A DNA stretch of 64,000 nt, from positions 124,001 through 188,000 of the forward strand of contig NZ_JAAIJY010000003.1 in NCBI RefSeq assembly GCF_011752065.1, written 5' to 3'. The notes beneath the pieces are model-generated. The model saw nothing but the letters and a program-made list of their open reading frames with translations, did not search any database and was not told the DNA's origin. Within the stretch, counting starts at the first letter, position 1; the number at the start of each line of letters is the position of its first letter. Position numbers and translations under genes: made by a program. Positions 1 through 9,607 of the stretch are shown piece by piece. This DNA comes from Actinomyces sp. ZJ308. Lineage in GTDB: Bacteria; Actinomycetota; Actinomycetes; Actinomycetales; Actinomycetaceae.

Positions 1-807
1 CCCGCGCTGCCGCCGGCCGCCCTGCCCCGGCACGTGGCCGTCGTCATGGACGGCAACGGGCGCTGGGCCAACGCCCGCGGCCTGCCCCGCACCGAGGGCC
101 ACCGGGTGGGGGAGGCCAACCTGCTCGACGTCGTCGCCGGAGCCGTCGAGATCGGCGTGAGCGAGCTGAGCGCCTACGCCTTCTCCACCGAGAACTGGCG
201 GCGCTCGCCCGGCGAGGTCCGCTTCATCATGGGTTTCGCCCGCAAGGTGCTGCGCGCCCAGCGCGACATCCTCCACTCCTGGAACGTCAAAGTGCGCTGG
301 GTCGGGCGCGCCCCGCGCCTGTGGAAGTCCGTGCTGCGTGAGCTGCGCGAGGCCGAACGCCTCACCGCTCACAACACGGGGCTGGTCCTCAACCTGTGCA
401 TCAACTACGGCGGGCGCGCCGAGATCGCCGACGCCACCCGCGCCATCGCCGAGGACGTCGCCGCCGGCCGACTCAAGGCCTCCTCCATCAACGAGAAGAC
501 CATCCAGCGCTACCTGTACTCGCCCACCATGCGGGACGTGGACCTGTTCATCCGCACCGGGGACGAGCAGCGCACCTCCAACTTCCTCATGTGGTCCTCC
601 TCCTACGCCGAGCTCTACTTCTCACCCCTGGCCTGGCCCGACTTCAACCGCACCGAGCTGTGGAAGGCCTGCGAGGTCTACGCCGGGCGTGAGCGCCGCT
701 ACGGCGGGGCCGTGGACAAGGTGCTTCAGGAGCCCGGCGAGGCCGGGGAACCTCAGGACGACGAGGACACCGAGGACACCGAGGACCCGGACGATGGCGA
801 GCAGTAG
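1..807 (+). CDS. uppS: Isoprenyl transferase (undecaprenyl diphosphate synthase family), 5' end outside window
   Basis: Cis-prenyltransferase that condenses isopentenyl diphosphate units onto an allylic diphosphate to make the long-chain polyprenyl diphosphate used as lipid carrier for cell-wall precursors; acts at the cytoplasmic membrane face. The frame is open from base 1, so the true start lies upstream. The family hallmark MDGNGRWA with its catalytic Asp is at 46-69, the ENWRR segment follows, and the C-terminal signature RTGDEQRTSNFLMW then YAELYF is at about 553-621. The last 25 residues are an acidic tail rich in DED and TEDTED repeats, probably disordered. It is followed after 20 bp by the convergent zur gene. 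In mycobacteria uppS, zur and glyS are also neighbours, which supports the assignment. Chain-length specificity cannot be read from sequence alone. Confidence 0.95.
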   Translation, partial: PALPPAALPRHVAVVMDGNGRWANARGLPRTEGHRVGEANLLDVVAGAVEIGVSELSAYAFSTENWRRSPGEVRFIMGFARKVLRAQRDILHSWNVKVRWVGRAPRLWKSVLRELREAERLTAHNTGLVLNLCINYGGRAEIADATRAIAEDVAAGRLKASSINEKTIQRYLYSPTMRDVDLFIRTGDEQRTSNFLMWSSSYAELYFSPLAWPDFNRTELWKACEVYAGRERRYGGAVDKVLQEPGEAGEPQDDEDTEDTEDPDDGEQ

Positions 808-827
808 CCGGCTGCCGTCAGCCTCCG

Positions 828-1265
828 TCAGCCCCGCGGCGCGTCGTGTGAGGACTCCTGGGCCGAGCAGGCGGCGCACAGGCCGAAGAACTCGGCGGTG
901 TGCTCCATCTGGGTGAAGCCCTGCTGGGCCGAGACCCGGCGGATCCACTCCTCGAGCTCGCCGCCGGCGACCTCCACGGTGTGTCCGCAGCGGCGGCACA
1001 CGATGTGGTGGTGGTGCTCCTGCCTCTCACAGGCCCGGTAGAGGACCTCGCCCTCGGCGCTGCGCACCTGGTCCACCGCACCGCCCTCCGCCAGGGTCTG
1101 CAGGTTGCGGTAGACGGTGGCCAGCCCCACCTTGGTGCCCTCGGCCTCCAGGGCCGCGTGGATCTGCTGGGCGGAGCGGAACTCATCGGTGCGCGCCAGG
1201 ATGTCGGCGACGGCGGCGCGCTGACGAGTGGCGCGGGGACGCTGCGCCGTGCTGCGTGCGCTCAT
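828..1265 (-). CDS. zur: Fur-family zinc uptake regulator (Zur)
   Basis: Metal-dependent repressor of 145 residues. The N-terminal winged helix (about residues 10-75) includes the recognition segment GLATVYRNLQ. The HHHH cluster at 84-87 begins the metal-binding dimerisation domain, and two CxxC pairs (C90/C93 and C130/C133) form the structural zinc site of this family. Its ATG overlaps the stop of the permease gene (ATGA), so it is the last gene of a znuC-znuB-zur operon. That context and a 7-1-7 Zur-type box in front of znuA argue for zinc rather than iron or peroxide sensing; Fur or PerR function is less likely but not excluded by the protein sequence. Confidence 0.9.
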   Translation of the reverse strand: MSARSTAQRPRATRQRAAVADILARTDEFRSAQQIHAALEAEGTKVGLATVYRNLQTLAEGGAVDQVRSAEGEVLYRACERQEHHHHIVCRRCGHTVEVAGGELEEWIRRVSAQQGFTQMEHTAEFFGLCAACSAQESSHDAPRG

Positions 1266-2152
1266 GATCTATCTCCTGAGGTGATGCGGTGCCGTCGGGA
1301 GCGGCTGACGAGCTGCCACAGTCCTGACAGGAGGGCGACGATGGCGTACCCCCCTACCAGGAGTACCACGATCATGGCGCCGGGGGAGGCCGCAACCAGG
1401 TAGGTGATCGTCAACCCGGACACGCAGGCCACCACCCCCAGTCCCATCGCCAGGTACATGGTGCGCGAGAACGAGTGCGAGACGAGCTGGGCGATGGCCA
1501 CCGGCACGATCATGACGGCCGAGACCAGCAGGGCGCCCACCACCCGCATGGACACCGAGACCGTCAGGGCCGCCACCACCGCCACCAGGACGTTGAGGGC
1601 ACTGGTCGGCAGCCCGCAGGCGCGGGCGAACTCCTCGTCGTTGCACAGGGCGAACAGCGGTCCGCGCAGCCCCAGCCCCACCAGGAGCACCAGGGTGGCC
1701 AGGGCGATGGTGAACCAGGCGTCGGAGACCGAGACCGTGGAGATCGACCCGAACAGGTAGGAGTTGAGGTTCGTCGTCGTGCCGCCGGCCAGACGGATGA
1801 GGATGACCCCGCCGGCGATCCCCCCGTAGAACAGGATCGCCAGGGCCACGTCGCCCCGGGTGCGGCCGTTGGCGCGGATGACCTCGATCGTCACGGCGCC
1901 CAGCACGCTGATGACGATCGCCCCGGGCACGGCCCAGGCGTCATGGGGGGTGACGTTGGCGGCGGCCCCGGCCAGCCAGCCCAGGGCGATACCGGTCAGG
2001 GCGATGTGCCCGATCCCGTCGCCCAGCAGCGCCAGGCCCCGCTGAACCAGGTAGGTGCCCACCACCGGGGCGGCCAGTCCCACGAGCACCGCGACGATGA
2101 AGGCCCGCTGCGTGAGAGGGCTGGCGAGCATGTCGGAGACGAACTCGATCAT
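1262..2152 (-). CDS. znuB: Zinc/manganese ABC transporter permease (ZnuB family)
   Basis: Integral membrane subunit of 296 residues of an ABC-3 family metal importer. The chain is almost entirely hydrophobic, with seven to nine predicted membrane segments, and carries the family features QRGLALLGDGIGHIALTG near residue 40 and SVSMRVVGALLVSAVMIVP near residue 205. It forms the channel for metal delivered by the ZnuA lipoprotein, powered by ZnuC. The ATG overlaps the end of znuC by four bases and its own end overlaps the zur ATG, so the three genes are translationally coupled. The zur context favours zinc as substrate; manganese is the usual alternative in this family. Confidence 0.92.
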   Translation of the reverse strand: MIEFVSDMLASPLTQRAFIVAVLVGLAAPVVGTYLVQRGLALLGDGIGHIALTGIALGWLAGAAANVTPHDAWAVPGAIVISVLGAVTIEVIRANGRTRGDVALAILFYGGIAGGVILIRLAGGTTTNLNSYLFGSISTVSVSDAWFTIALATLVLLVGLGLRGPLFALCNDEEFARACGLPTSALNVLVAVVAALTVSVSMRVVGALLVSAVMIVPVAIAQLVSHSFSRTMYLAMGLGVVACVSGLTITYLVAASPGAMIVVLLVGGYAIVALLSGLWQLVSRSRRHRITSGDRS

Positions 2153-3159
2153 GGCTGGGTTCTCCTGCCGCTGCGGGGCCGCGTCCCGGACAGCCGGTGG
2201 TCGAGGACGGGGGCGTGGTGCGCCGGAGGGCCGCCGGCATCCGGGTGATGGTCGCTGTGGTCGCTGTGGTCGCCGGAGTCACCGTAGTCGCCGGAGTCAC
2301 CGTAGTCGCCGTCGTCGCTGCGGGCGCCGTGGTGCCGGTGACGACCGGAGGGGCCGCCGGTTACCGTGTCGCGCAGGCGAGAGACCTCTCCGGCCGGCCC
2401 GTCGGCGACGAGCCGGCCGTCCTGAAGCAGGATCGCCCGCTGGACGACGTCGGCGAGCTCACCCATCTCATGCAGAACCGTCACCAGGGTCAGCCCCTGC
2501 GCGCGCAGCCCCTGGAGGGTCGTGGCCAGGGACTCGCGGCTGGCGCGGTCGATCCCCGCCAGGGGCTCATCGAGGATGAGCAGCTCGGGGGAGCGGACCA
2601 GGGCCCGGGCGATGAGGACCCGCTGGGCCTGGCCGCCGGAGAAGACCTGGACGTGGTCGCCGGCCCGGTGGGCCAGGCCGACGGCGTCGAGCGCCGCCAT
2701 CGCCCGCCTCTTAGCACCTCGGCCCCGGTCCGCCCAGGGGTGGCGTGGCCCCAGGAGCCCGGAGCGCACCACCTCCAGGGCCGTGGCCGGCACGCCGGAG
2801 CCCGCACCGATCCGCTGGGGGACGTAGCCGATGCGCTCCCAGGGGACTCTGCGGCGCCTCGTGATGGGGGTGTCCAGTACCTCGATGCTGCCGCCGGCCG
2901 GCGGCACCAGTCCCAGGACGGCCTTGACCAGGGTGGACTTGCCCGAGCCGTTGGCGCCCAGCAGCGCCACGGACTCGCCGCCGCCCACCGCCAGGCTCAC
3001 GTCGTCCAGGATGAGGGATGCGCCCAGGACGACGCTGAGGTCGCGCACCCTGATGGCGAGCGCGGACGACGCCGCCCGGGGTGAGCCGGACGGCGCCGTC
3101 GGAGACGATGGTGTCGATGGTGAAGGCGACGGTGATGGTGACGGGGGTAATGAGGTCAT
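2149..3159 (-). CDS. znuC: Zinc ABC transporter ATP-binding protein with histidine-rich C-terminal tail (ZnuC)
   Basis: ATPase subunit of the Znu importer, 336 residues, longer than the usual roughly 250. Walker A is GANGSGKST (68-76), the ABC signature FSGGQAQR (173-180), Walker B LLILDEP (193-199) and the switch His is H230. Two additions are unusual: a Ser/Pro-repeat N-terminus (residues 4-30) and a tail (270-336) with HRHH, repeated (G/S)D(Y/S/H) tripeptides, HSDHH and PAHH, which could bind zinc. The tail is genuine because the ORF runs in frame to the four-base overlap with znuB. Alternative downstream starts exist because the first 33 residues are not needed for the ABC fold. A hairpin at 3195-3223 separates it from znuA. 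Confidence 0.9.
   Translation of the reverse strand: MTSLPPSPSPSPSPSTPSSPTAPSGSPRAASSALAIRVRDLSVVLGASLILDDVSLAVGGGESVALLGANGSGKSTLVKAVLGLVPPAGGSIEVLDTPITRRRRVPWERIGYVPQRIGAGSGVPATALEVVRSGLLGPRHPWADRGRGAKRRAMAALDAVGLAHRAGDHVQVFSGGQAQRVLIARALVRSPELLILDEPLAGIDRASRESLATTLQGLRAQGLTLVTVLHEMGELADVVQRAILLQDGRLVADGPAGEVSRLRDTVTGGPSGRHRHHGARSDDGDYGDSGDYGDSGDHSDHSDHHPDAGGPPAHHAPVLDHRLSGTRPRSGRRTQP
2251..2322. repeat. Eight tandem 9-bp units encoding the ZnuC tail
   Basis: On the plus strand the units are gtcgctgtg twice, then gtcgccgga and gtcaccgta alternating twice, then gtcgccgtc and gtcgctgcg. Read on the minus strand they encode (G/S)D(Y/S/H) and related tripeptides. Being in units of nine, copy-number change would keep the znuC frame and the downstream ATGA coupling. 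Confidence 0.85.
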
Positions 3160-3194
3160 ACCGGTGTGATCGTGCCGATCTGGTTGGATGTCAG

Positions 3195-3223
3195 CCGGGC
3201 GGCCGTCTGAGGCGGTCGCCCGG
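3195..3223 (-). terminator. Hairpin between znuA and znuC
   Basis: An 11-bp stem (3195-3205 with 3213-3223, one G-U type mismatch) and a 7-base loop, with no T-run. It lies just after the znuA stop, so it may partly terminate or process the znuA transcript and give more ZnuA than ZnuC. Confidence 0.5.
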
Positions 3224-3231
3224 CCCCGACT

Positions 3232-4311
3232 CTACTGGCATGTCAGGGCGGCCCTAAGTCGCTCCAGGTTGGTGGTCATGGCGTCGGTGTAGTCGCCCCG
3301 CTCGGGCTTGGACTCCAGGGGGCTGAGGACACTGGTCTCCGCCCCGGTCTCATCGGCGATCGCCTTGGCGGGCGCGTCGGAGACCAGTTCCTCGGTGAAG
3401 ATCGTCTGGACGCCCGTGTTCTGGACCACCGACTTGATGTTGGCCATCTCAGCGGGACTGGGCTCGGTCTCCGGGTCGATGCCGGAGATGGAGGCCTGGG
3501 TCAGCTTGTAACGGTCGGCCAGGTAGCCGAAGGCGGCGTGTGAGGTGATGAAGGTGGTGTGCTGACAGGTGGACAGGCCCGTGCTGTACTGCGAGTCCAG
3601 GTTGGTCAGCGCCGTCTTGAGCTTGTCGAGTCCCGCCTTGTAGTCGTTGGCGTTGGCCGGGTCGATCTTGGCGAAGGAGGCCTCCATGGCCTCGGCCACC
3701 GCGATCATGCGCTGCGGGTCGAGCCAGAAGTGCGGGTCGAGGTCGCTGCCGTGCTCCTCGCCCTCGGCGTGGCTGTGCTCACCGTCAGCGCTGTGCTCGT
3801 CATGGGCCGCCTCGCTGGGCTCCTCGCTCGCGGCGGCCGAGGCGTCGCCTCCGGCGGCCTCGTCGCCGTGCTCGTGCTCCTCCTCAACCCCCTCGTGGTG
3901 GACGAGGTTGGCCGGCTTGCTCAGGTCCACCACCGTGGGTCCGGAGCCGACCTCCTTGACGGCCTTGTCCAGCGAGGGCTGGAAGCCGGGGACATAGGCG
4001 ATGAGATCGGCCTTGCCCAGCTCGGCGGTCTCCTTGCCGGAGAGCTCGAAGTCGTGCGGCTCGACGTTGGACGGGGTCACGGTGGAGACCTTGACCAGCG
4101 GGCCGCCGATCGCCTCGGCCAGGTAGGCGATCGGGTAGAAGGACGTCGAGACCGTCAGGGTCTTGCCCGGGGCGATCGTGTGGGCGGAGGAGGCCGACGA
4201 GCTCTCGCCTCTCAGAGCGCTGCACGCGCTCATGCCGGCGGCCAGGAACAGGGTGGCTCCGAGCGCCACGATGCGACGGAGATGATGGGAACGAGTCCGT
4301 GAAACACTCAT
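3232..4311 (-). CDS. znuA: Zinc ABC transporter substrate-binding lipoprotein (ZnuA)
   Basis: Extracytoplasmic zinc-binding component, cluster A-1 family, 359 residues from the chosen ATG at 4311. The N-terminus is a lipoprotein signal: basic RTRSHHLRR, a hydrophobic stretch, then lipobox MSAC. The mature protein has the family pattern of metal ligands (PHDFELSGK, the central DPHFWLDPQ, and TSHAAFGYLADRYKL) and a long His/Glu/Asp-rich loop before DPHFW with many HEH, HSH and DEH motifs, typical of zinc rather than manganese binders. The frame stays open up to 4455, but 4311 is preferred because it gives a clean signal peptide and sits 7 bases after a -10 box. A Zur-type box overlaps that promoter. 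Confidence 0.93.
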   Translation of the reverse strand: MSVSRTRSHHLRRIVALGATLFLAAGMSACSALRGESSSASSAHTIAPGKTLTVSTSFYPIAYLAEAIGGPLVKVSTVTPSNVEPHDFELSGKETAELGKADLIAYVPGFQPSLDKAVKEVGSGPTVVDLSKPANLVHHEGVEEEHEHGDEAAGGDASAAASEEPSEAAHDEHSADGEHSHAEGEEHGSDLDPHFWLDPQRMIAVAEAMEASFAKIDPANANDYKAGLDKLKTALTNLDSQYSTGLSTCQHTTFITSHAAFGYLADRYKLTQASISGIDPETEPSPAEMANIKSVVQNTGVQTIFTEELVSDAPAKAIADETGAETSVLSPLESKPERGDYTDAMTTNLERLRAALTCQ

Positions 4312-4347
4312 GCGAATCATTCTCATACTGCTGACGTGATGCGTCAA
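4311..4347 (-). promoter_or_regulatory. znuA leaderless promoter with Zur-type box
   Basis: Reading the minus strand: -35 TTGACG (4342-4347), 17-base spacer, -10 GAGAAT (4319-4324), 7 bases, then the znuA ATG (4311). A 7-1-7 inverted repeat TGAGAATGATTCGCA (4311-4325, one mismatch) covers the -10 and start site. It matches the style of actinobacterial Zur boxes (TGAAAATnATTTTCA). Repression by zinc-loaded Zur is the expected logic. Confidence 0.75.
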
Positions 4348-4471
4348 ACCACGGCGGGCCCATGTGCGCTGCTGGGGGCTGGTTTGCGGGTCCTGCCGCA
4401 CGACATCACCCGGAGTCCTCGCGGGCCTGCGGTGCGACGGGCCCCTCACCGACACATGACGGCCCTGCGCC

Positions 4472-4477
4472 TAGACT
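4472..4477 (+). promoter_or_regulatory. glyQS -10 box
   Basis: TAGACT with CCGACA 17 bases upstream (4449-4454), implying a leader of about 50 nt that carries the Shine-Dalgarno GAAGGAG at 4523-4529. No T-box structure was recognised in this leader. Confidence 0.5.
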
Positions 4478-4536
4478 GTCCCCACTCGTCCCCACCAACC
4501 AGGCGGGACCACGACCACTCCTGAAGGAGCACTCCG

Positions 4537-5931
<1,395 letters not shown>

Positions 5932-5981
5932 GCCCGGATCCCGCCCCGTGTCCCTGGCCCACGCCAGAGGCTCGGGGCGGG

Positions 5982-5987
5982 CATGAT
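5982..5987 (+). promoter_or_regulatory. -10 box of the YibE/F gene
   Basis: CATGAT followed by 6 bases and the GTG start at 5994, with no Shine-Dalgarno, so a leaderless mRNA is likely. Confidence 0.5.
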
Positions 5988-5993
5988 GGGACG

Positions 5994-7325
5994 GTGAGCG
6001 CCAACTCGACCTCCCCGAGCCACGAGCCCCTCCCTGCCGAGGACCTCCCTGAGTCCCCGGCCGAGGAGATCGGTCATCGCAGTAGCCACGGCAGCGACGG
6101 CAGCCGCAGTGGCCACAGCCACTTCCACTCCGGTCCCCTCGATCTGGATGCGGGCGAGGCTCGCCGGGTGAGGATCGTGCTCGGCGTCATCGTCGGAGCC
6201 CTGGTGCTGGCCACCGTCATCGGGCTGTTCATCCTGTGGCCGGGCAAGAGCTCGCTCATCGGCTCACGATCCTTCACCGCCGAGGGCGGCTCGGTGGGCC
6301 GGGCCACCATCACCTCCGTGGACCTGTCGAGCTGCCAGAGCGCCGTGAGCGCCCTGACGGAGGTCAACGGCGTCAAGCAGGAGGACTTCGCCAAGGGGCA
6401 CGTGTGCGCCCGCATCACCCAGGGCGAGGGCAAGGGCCTGGTCATGCCGGTCCAGCTGGTGGGCGAGCCCCGCAAGCTCGCCCACACCGGGGACCGCCTC
6501 GTCGTCCTCTACTCTCCCCAGGCGATCCTGTCCGGCTCCCCCTACTCCTTCATCGACTACCAGCGCCAGCTCCCGGTCGGCGCCCTAACGATCGTCTACC
6601 TCGTGCTCGTCGTCGCCGTGGCCGGACGCAAGGGCGTCCTGAGCGTCCTGGGCCTGCTGGTGGCCACCGGCGTGCTCGCCTTCTTCATGATCCCGGCGCT
6701 CCTGTCCGGATCCCACCCGCTGGCCGTGACGCTGGTCGGGTCGATGGCGATGATGCTCGCGGCCGTCTACGTCGCCCACGGCATATCCATCCGCACCACG
6801 ACGGCCCTGCTGGGCACGGTGGCCGGCATCGTGCTCACCGTGTTGCTTGCCCTGTGGGGGACCGACGCCGCCCACCTGACCGGCGACGTCGACGAGACCG
6901 CCCGCCTGCTGGCCTCCCGTACGCGCATCGACCTGCAGACGCTGCTGACCTGCGGCATGGTCATCGCCGGGCTCGGTGTCCTCAACGACGTCACCATCAC
7001 CCAGGCCTCCTCGGTGTGGGAGCTGCACGCCGCCAACCCGCTGCTGTCGCGCACGCGTCTGTTCACCGGTGGGATGAGGATCGGCCGGGACCACATCGCC
7101 TCGACCGTCTACACCCTGGCCTTCGCCTACGCCGGTACGGCGCTCCCGCTCATCCTGGCCGCCGCCCTCATGGACCGGGCGGTGCTGGACACCATGCTCT
7201 CGGGCGAGATCGCCGAGGAGATCGTGCGCACCCTCATCTCCTCCATCGGCCTGGTCCTGGCGATCCCGGCGACGACGGCGATCGCGGCGGCCCTGTGCCG
7301 CGTCACCCCGGTCTTGGACGATTAA
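5994..7325 (+). CDS. YibE/F family multipass membrane protein
   Basis: A 443-residue protein of the YibE/F-like family, whose molecular function is not established. The first 55 residues are hydrophilic and rich in Ser, His and Gly (SSHGSDGSRSGHSHFHSG), facing the cytoplasm if the first membrane helix (about 62-82) is conventional. A soluble domain of about 110 residues follows, then six or seven membrane segments from residue 190 onward, with the conserved family segments GVLNDVTITQASSVWEL and AFAYAGTALPL. It begins with GTG 62 bp after glyQS under its own promoter and ends convergent with dus. The His-rich N-terminus could bind metal, but that is speculative. Confidence 0.85.
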   Translation: MSANSTSPSHEPLPAEDLPESPAEEIGHRSSHGSDGSRSGHSHFHSGPLDLDAGEARRVRIVLGVIVGALVLATVIGLFILWPGKSSLIGSRSFTAEGGSVGRATITSVDLSSCQSAVSALTEVNGVKQEDFAKGHVCARITQGEGKGLVMPVQLVGEPRKLAHTGDRLVVLYSPQAILSGSPYSFIDYQRQLPVGALTIVYLVLVVAVAGRKGVLSVLGLLVATGVLAFFMIPALLSGSHPLAVTLVGSMAMMLAAVYVAHGISIRTTTALLGTVAGIVLTVLLALWGTDAAHLTGDVDETARLLASRTRIDLQTLLTCGMVIAGLGVLNDVTITQASSVWELHAANPLLSRTRLFTGGMRIGRDHIASTVYTLAFAYAGTALPLILAAALMDRAVLDTMLSGEIAEEIVRTLISSIGLVLAIPATTAIAAALCRVTPVLDD

Positions 7326-7377
7326 CTGACGGATAACTGACTGACGAGACTGACCGGAGGACGGCGGCCAGACTCGC

Positions 7378-8676
7378 TCAGCCGCCGGAGACGTCGGACT
7401 CGGCCTGGCTGAGCATCTCGCGGTGGGCCTCGTCCAGGACGGGGGAGTCCAGCCAGCCGTCGGGCAGACGCGGGGTCTTGGGGCTGCCCGCCCGACCCCG
7501 GGGGCCCTCAACGATGTCACCGGGGTAGTCGACCACCTCCGGCAGGCGCGAGCGCATCCGCTCCAGGCCGGCGTCGAGCCCCTCCAGGCTCCTGATCCCC
7601 ATGAGATCGGCGCGCGCGGCGCCACCGACCGGGTAGCCCTTGAGGTACCAGCCCACGTGCTTGCGCAGGTCGCGCACACCCCGATCCTCACCCATCTCCT
7701 CGGCCAGCATGCGCCCGTGGCGGCGGATCACCCCGATGACGGCGTCCAGGTCCGGGCGGGTGCGCACCCGGGAGCCGTGCATGGCCGCCACGATGTCGGC
7801 GAACAGCCAGGGCCGCCCCTGGCACCCGCGGCCCACGACGACGCCGTCGCAGCCGGTGGCCTCCATCATGCGCACCGCGTCGTCGCCCAGCCAGATGTCC
7901 CCGTTGCCGAGCACCGGAAGGTCGGTGGCCTCCTTGAGCCGGGAGATCTCCTCCCACCGGGCCTTGCCCGAGTAGTGCTGGCGCGCGCTGCGGGCGTGCA
8001 GAGCCACGGCCGCGATCCCGGCGTTCTCAGCGGCCCGGGCGGCGTCGAGGAAGGTCTCGTGCTCCTCGTCGATGCCCAGGCGCATCTTCATGGTCACGGG
8101 GACCTCCCGCACCCGCCCGGTGACGCGGGTCGCCGTCTCACTGGCGCGCACGGCCTCGGTGAGGATGGCCGCCAGCAGGTCCCGCTTCCACGGCAGCGCC
8201 GCCCCACCGCCCTTGCGAGTCACCTTGGGCACCGGGCAGCCGAAGTTGAGGTCGATGTGGTCGGCCAGGTCCTCCTCGACCAGGATCCGCACGGCGGCGC
8301 CCACCGTGGTCGGGTCGACCCCGTAGAGCTGGATGGAGCGCACCCGCTCGGCGGGGTCGGTGCGCACCATCGCCAGCGTGCGCTCGTTGCGCTCCACCAG
8401 CGCCCGGGTCGTGACCATCTCGGTGACGTACAGACCCGCCGGGGCCAGCAGCCCGCCGCCCGGCGTCGTGACCGGGCCGGGGGAGGCGGGGGCCAGGGAC
8501 TCGGGCAGAGCGGCCTCGGCCGTCTCCCGGCACAGCCTGCGGAAGGAGGCGTTGGTGACCCCGGCCATGGGGGCGAGCTCGACCGGGGTGGCCACCTCCA
8601 GCGGGCCGATGCGCAGGGGAGTGGGGAAGCGGCCGGATGCATCGGTGCCGCCGGTGCGGGGGGAGGTCTCGCTCAT
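7378..8676 (-). CDS. dus: tRNA-dihydrouridine synthase (DusB-like)
   Basis: FMN-dependent enzyme that reduces uridine to dihydrouridine in the D-loop of tRNA. The 432 residues form a TIM barrel beginning ATPVELAPMAGVTNASFRRLC, with the catalytic Cys in NFGCPVPKVTRKGGGAALP, the FMN-binding MKMRLGIDEEH and the phosphate-binding VLGNGDIW and GVVVGRGCQGRPWLF segments. The frame remains open far upstream, but the start is placed at ATG 8676 because the region before it lacks family similarity; the in-frame GTG at 8682 is equally possible since a weak CAGCAT -10 lies 6 bases before it. An insertion rich in Pro and Gly (about residues 65-85) is lineage-specific. Confidence 0.93.
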   Translation of the reverse strand: MSETSPRTGGTDASGRFPTPLRIGPLEVATPVELAPMAGVTNASFRRLCRETAEAALPESLAPASPGPVTTPGGGLLAPAGLYVTEMVTTRALVERNERTLAMVRTDPAERVRSIQLYGVDPTTVGAAVRILVEEDLADHIDLNFGCPVPKVTRKGGGAALPWKRDLLAAILTEAVRASETATRVTGRVREVPVTMKMRLGIDEEHETFLDAARAAENAGIAAVALHARSARQHYSGKARWEEISRLKEATDLPVLGNGDIWLGDDAVRMMEATGCDGVVVGRGCQGRPWLFADIVAAMHGSRVRTRPDLDAVIGVIRRHGRMLAEEMGEDRGVRDLRKHVGWYLKGYPVGGAARADLMGIRSLEGLDAGLERMRSRLPEVVDYPGDIVEGPRGRAGSPKTPRLPDGWLDSPVLDEAHREMLSQAESDVSGG

Positions 8677-8857
8677 CGTCACCCTGACATGCTGACACAC
8701 GGCAGGCGCAGGGACCTCGACCCGCCCGCCGCTGCGACCCCGGAGAGGGCCCGGCACAGATAGCCTGTGAAGTAAATAACACGGTTGGATCGAGATCGGC
8801 ACGTGACGAATTACTGATGATGAATGCTCTCGCGCGTTACCTTGTGTGCTTGTGCTG

Positions 8858-9586
8858 ATGAACGAAGAGACCGAGCCATCGATATCACGTTCCGTCGTCG
8901 TGACCGGAGCCTCCCGAGGGATCGGGGAGGCGGTCGTGAAGGCGTTTCTCGCACAGGGCGACCGGGTGGCGGGCATCTCCCGCTCCGGTGAGGCCCCCGA
9001 CGGCGCCCTGGCCCTGGCCGCCGACGTCACTGATCCCGACGCCCTGGCCCAGGTGCTGTCCGCCGCCACCGAGGCGCACGGCCCCATCGAGGTCCTCGTG
9101 GCCTCGGCCGGCATCAACCGGGAGTCCCTGGCCGCCCGTACCTCCTCCCAGATGTGGGACGAGGTCATCTCCGCGGACCTGACGGGCACCTTCAACACCG
9201 TGCGAGCCGTCACCCCCGCCATGATGCGGGCGCGCAGGGGCCGCATCGTCCTGGTCTCCTCGGCCATCGCCGCCCGCGGAGGCGTGGGCCTGTCCGCCTA
9301 CGGCGCCGCCAAGGGCGGGGTGGAGGGGCTGACCCGCTCCCTGGCCCGAGAGCTCGCGCCGCGAGGCATCACCGTCAATGCCGTCGCTCCCGGCTTCGTG
9401 ACAACCGCGATGACCGCCTCCCTGCCCGATCACATCCGAACCGCCTACCTCGAGCAGATTCCCCTGGGGCGCTTCGCCGACGTCGCCGACGTCGCCGGTC
9501 CCGTCCTGTTCCTGGCCTCTCCTGCGGCCTCCTACGTCACCGGCGCGATCCTCGGCGTCGACGGCGGCATGGGCATGGGACGGTAA
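8858..9586 (+). CDS. fabG: 3-oxoacyl-[acyl-carrier-protein] reductase
   Basis: NADPH-dependent short-chain dehydrogenase of 242 residues that reduces 3-oxoacyl-ACP in type II fatty acid synthesis. The Rossmann motif is GASRGIGE near residue 15, the NAG-equivalent is ASAGINRES, and the catalytic Ser-Tyr-Lys are in LVSSAIAARGGVGLSAYGAAK. The C-terminal ILGVDGGMGMGR is typical of FabG. The start is ATG 8858; GTG codons at 8846 and 8852 are in frame and no Shine-Dalgarno separates them. fabI follows after 21 bp. This fabG-fabI pairing parallels mycobacterial mabA-inhA, so both probably serve chain elongation rather than secondary metabolism. Confidence 0.9.
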   Translation: MNEETEPSISRSVVVTGASRGIGEAVVKAFLAQGDRVAGISRSGEAPDGALALAADVTDPDALAQVLSAATEAHGPIEVLVASAGINRESLAARTSSQMWDEVISADLTGTFNTVRAVTPAMMRARRGRIVLVSSAIAARGGVGLSAYGAAKGGVEGLTRSLARELAPRGITVNAVAPGFVTTAMTASLPDHIRTAYLEQIPLGRFADVADVAGPVLFLASPAASYVTGAILGVDGGMGMGR

Positions 9587-9607
9587 CAGTCGTGGGACGA
9601 TGAGAGC

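Noticed and set aside
4312-4455. Longer znuA N-terminus (start at 4455)
   Set aside because: It would bury the signal peptide 48 residues inside the protein and place the promoter and Zur box within coding sequence.
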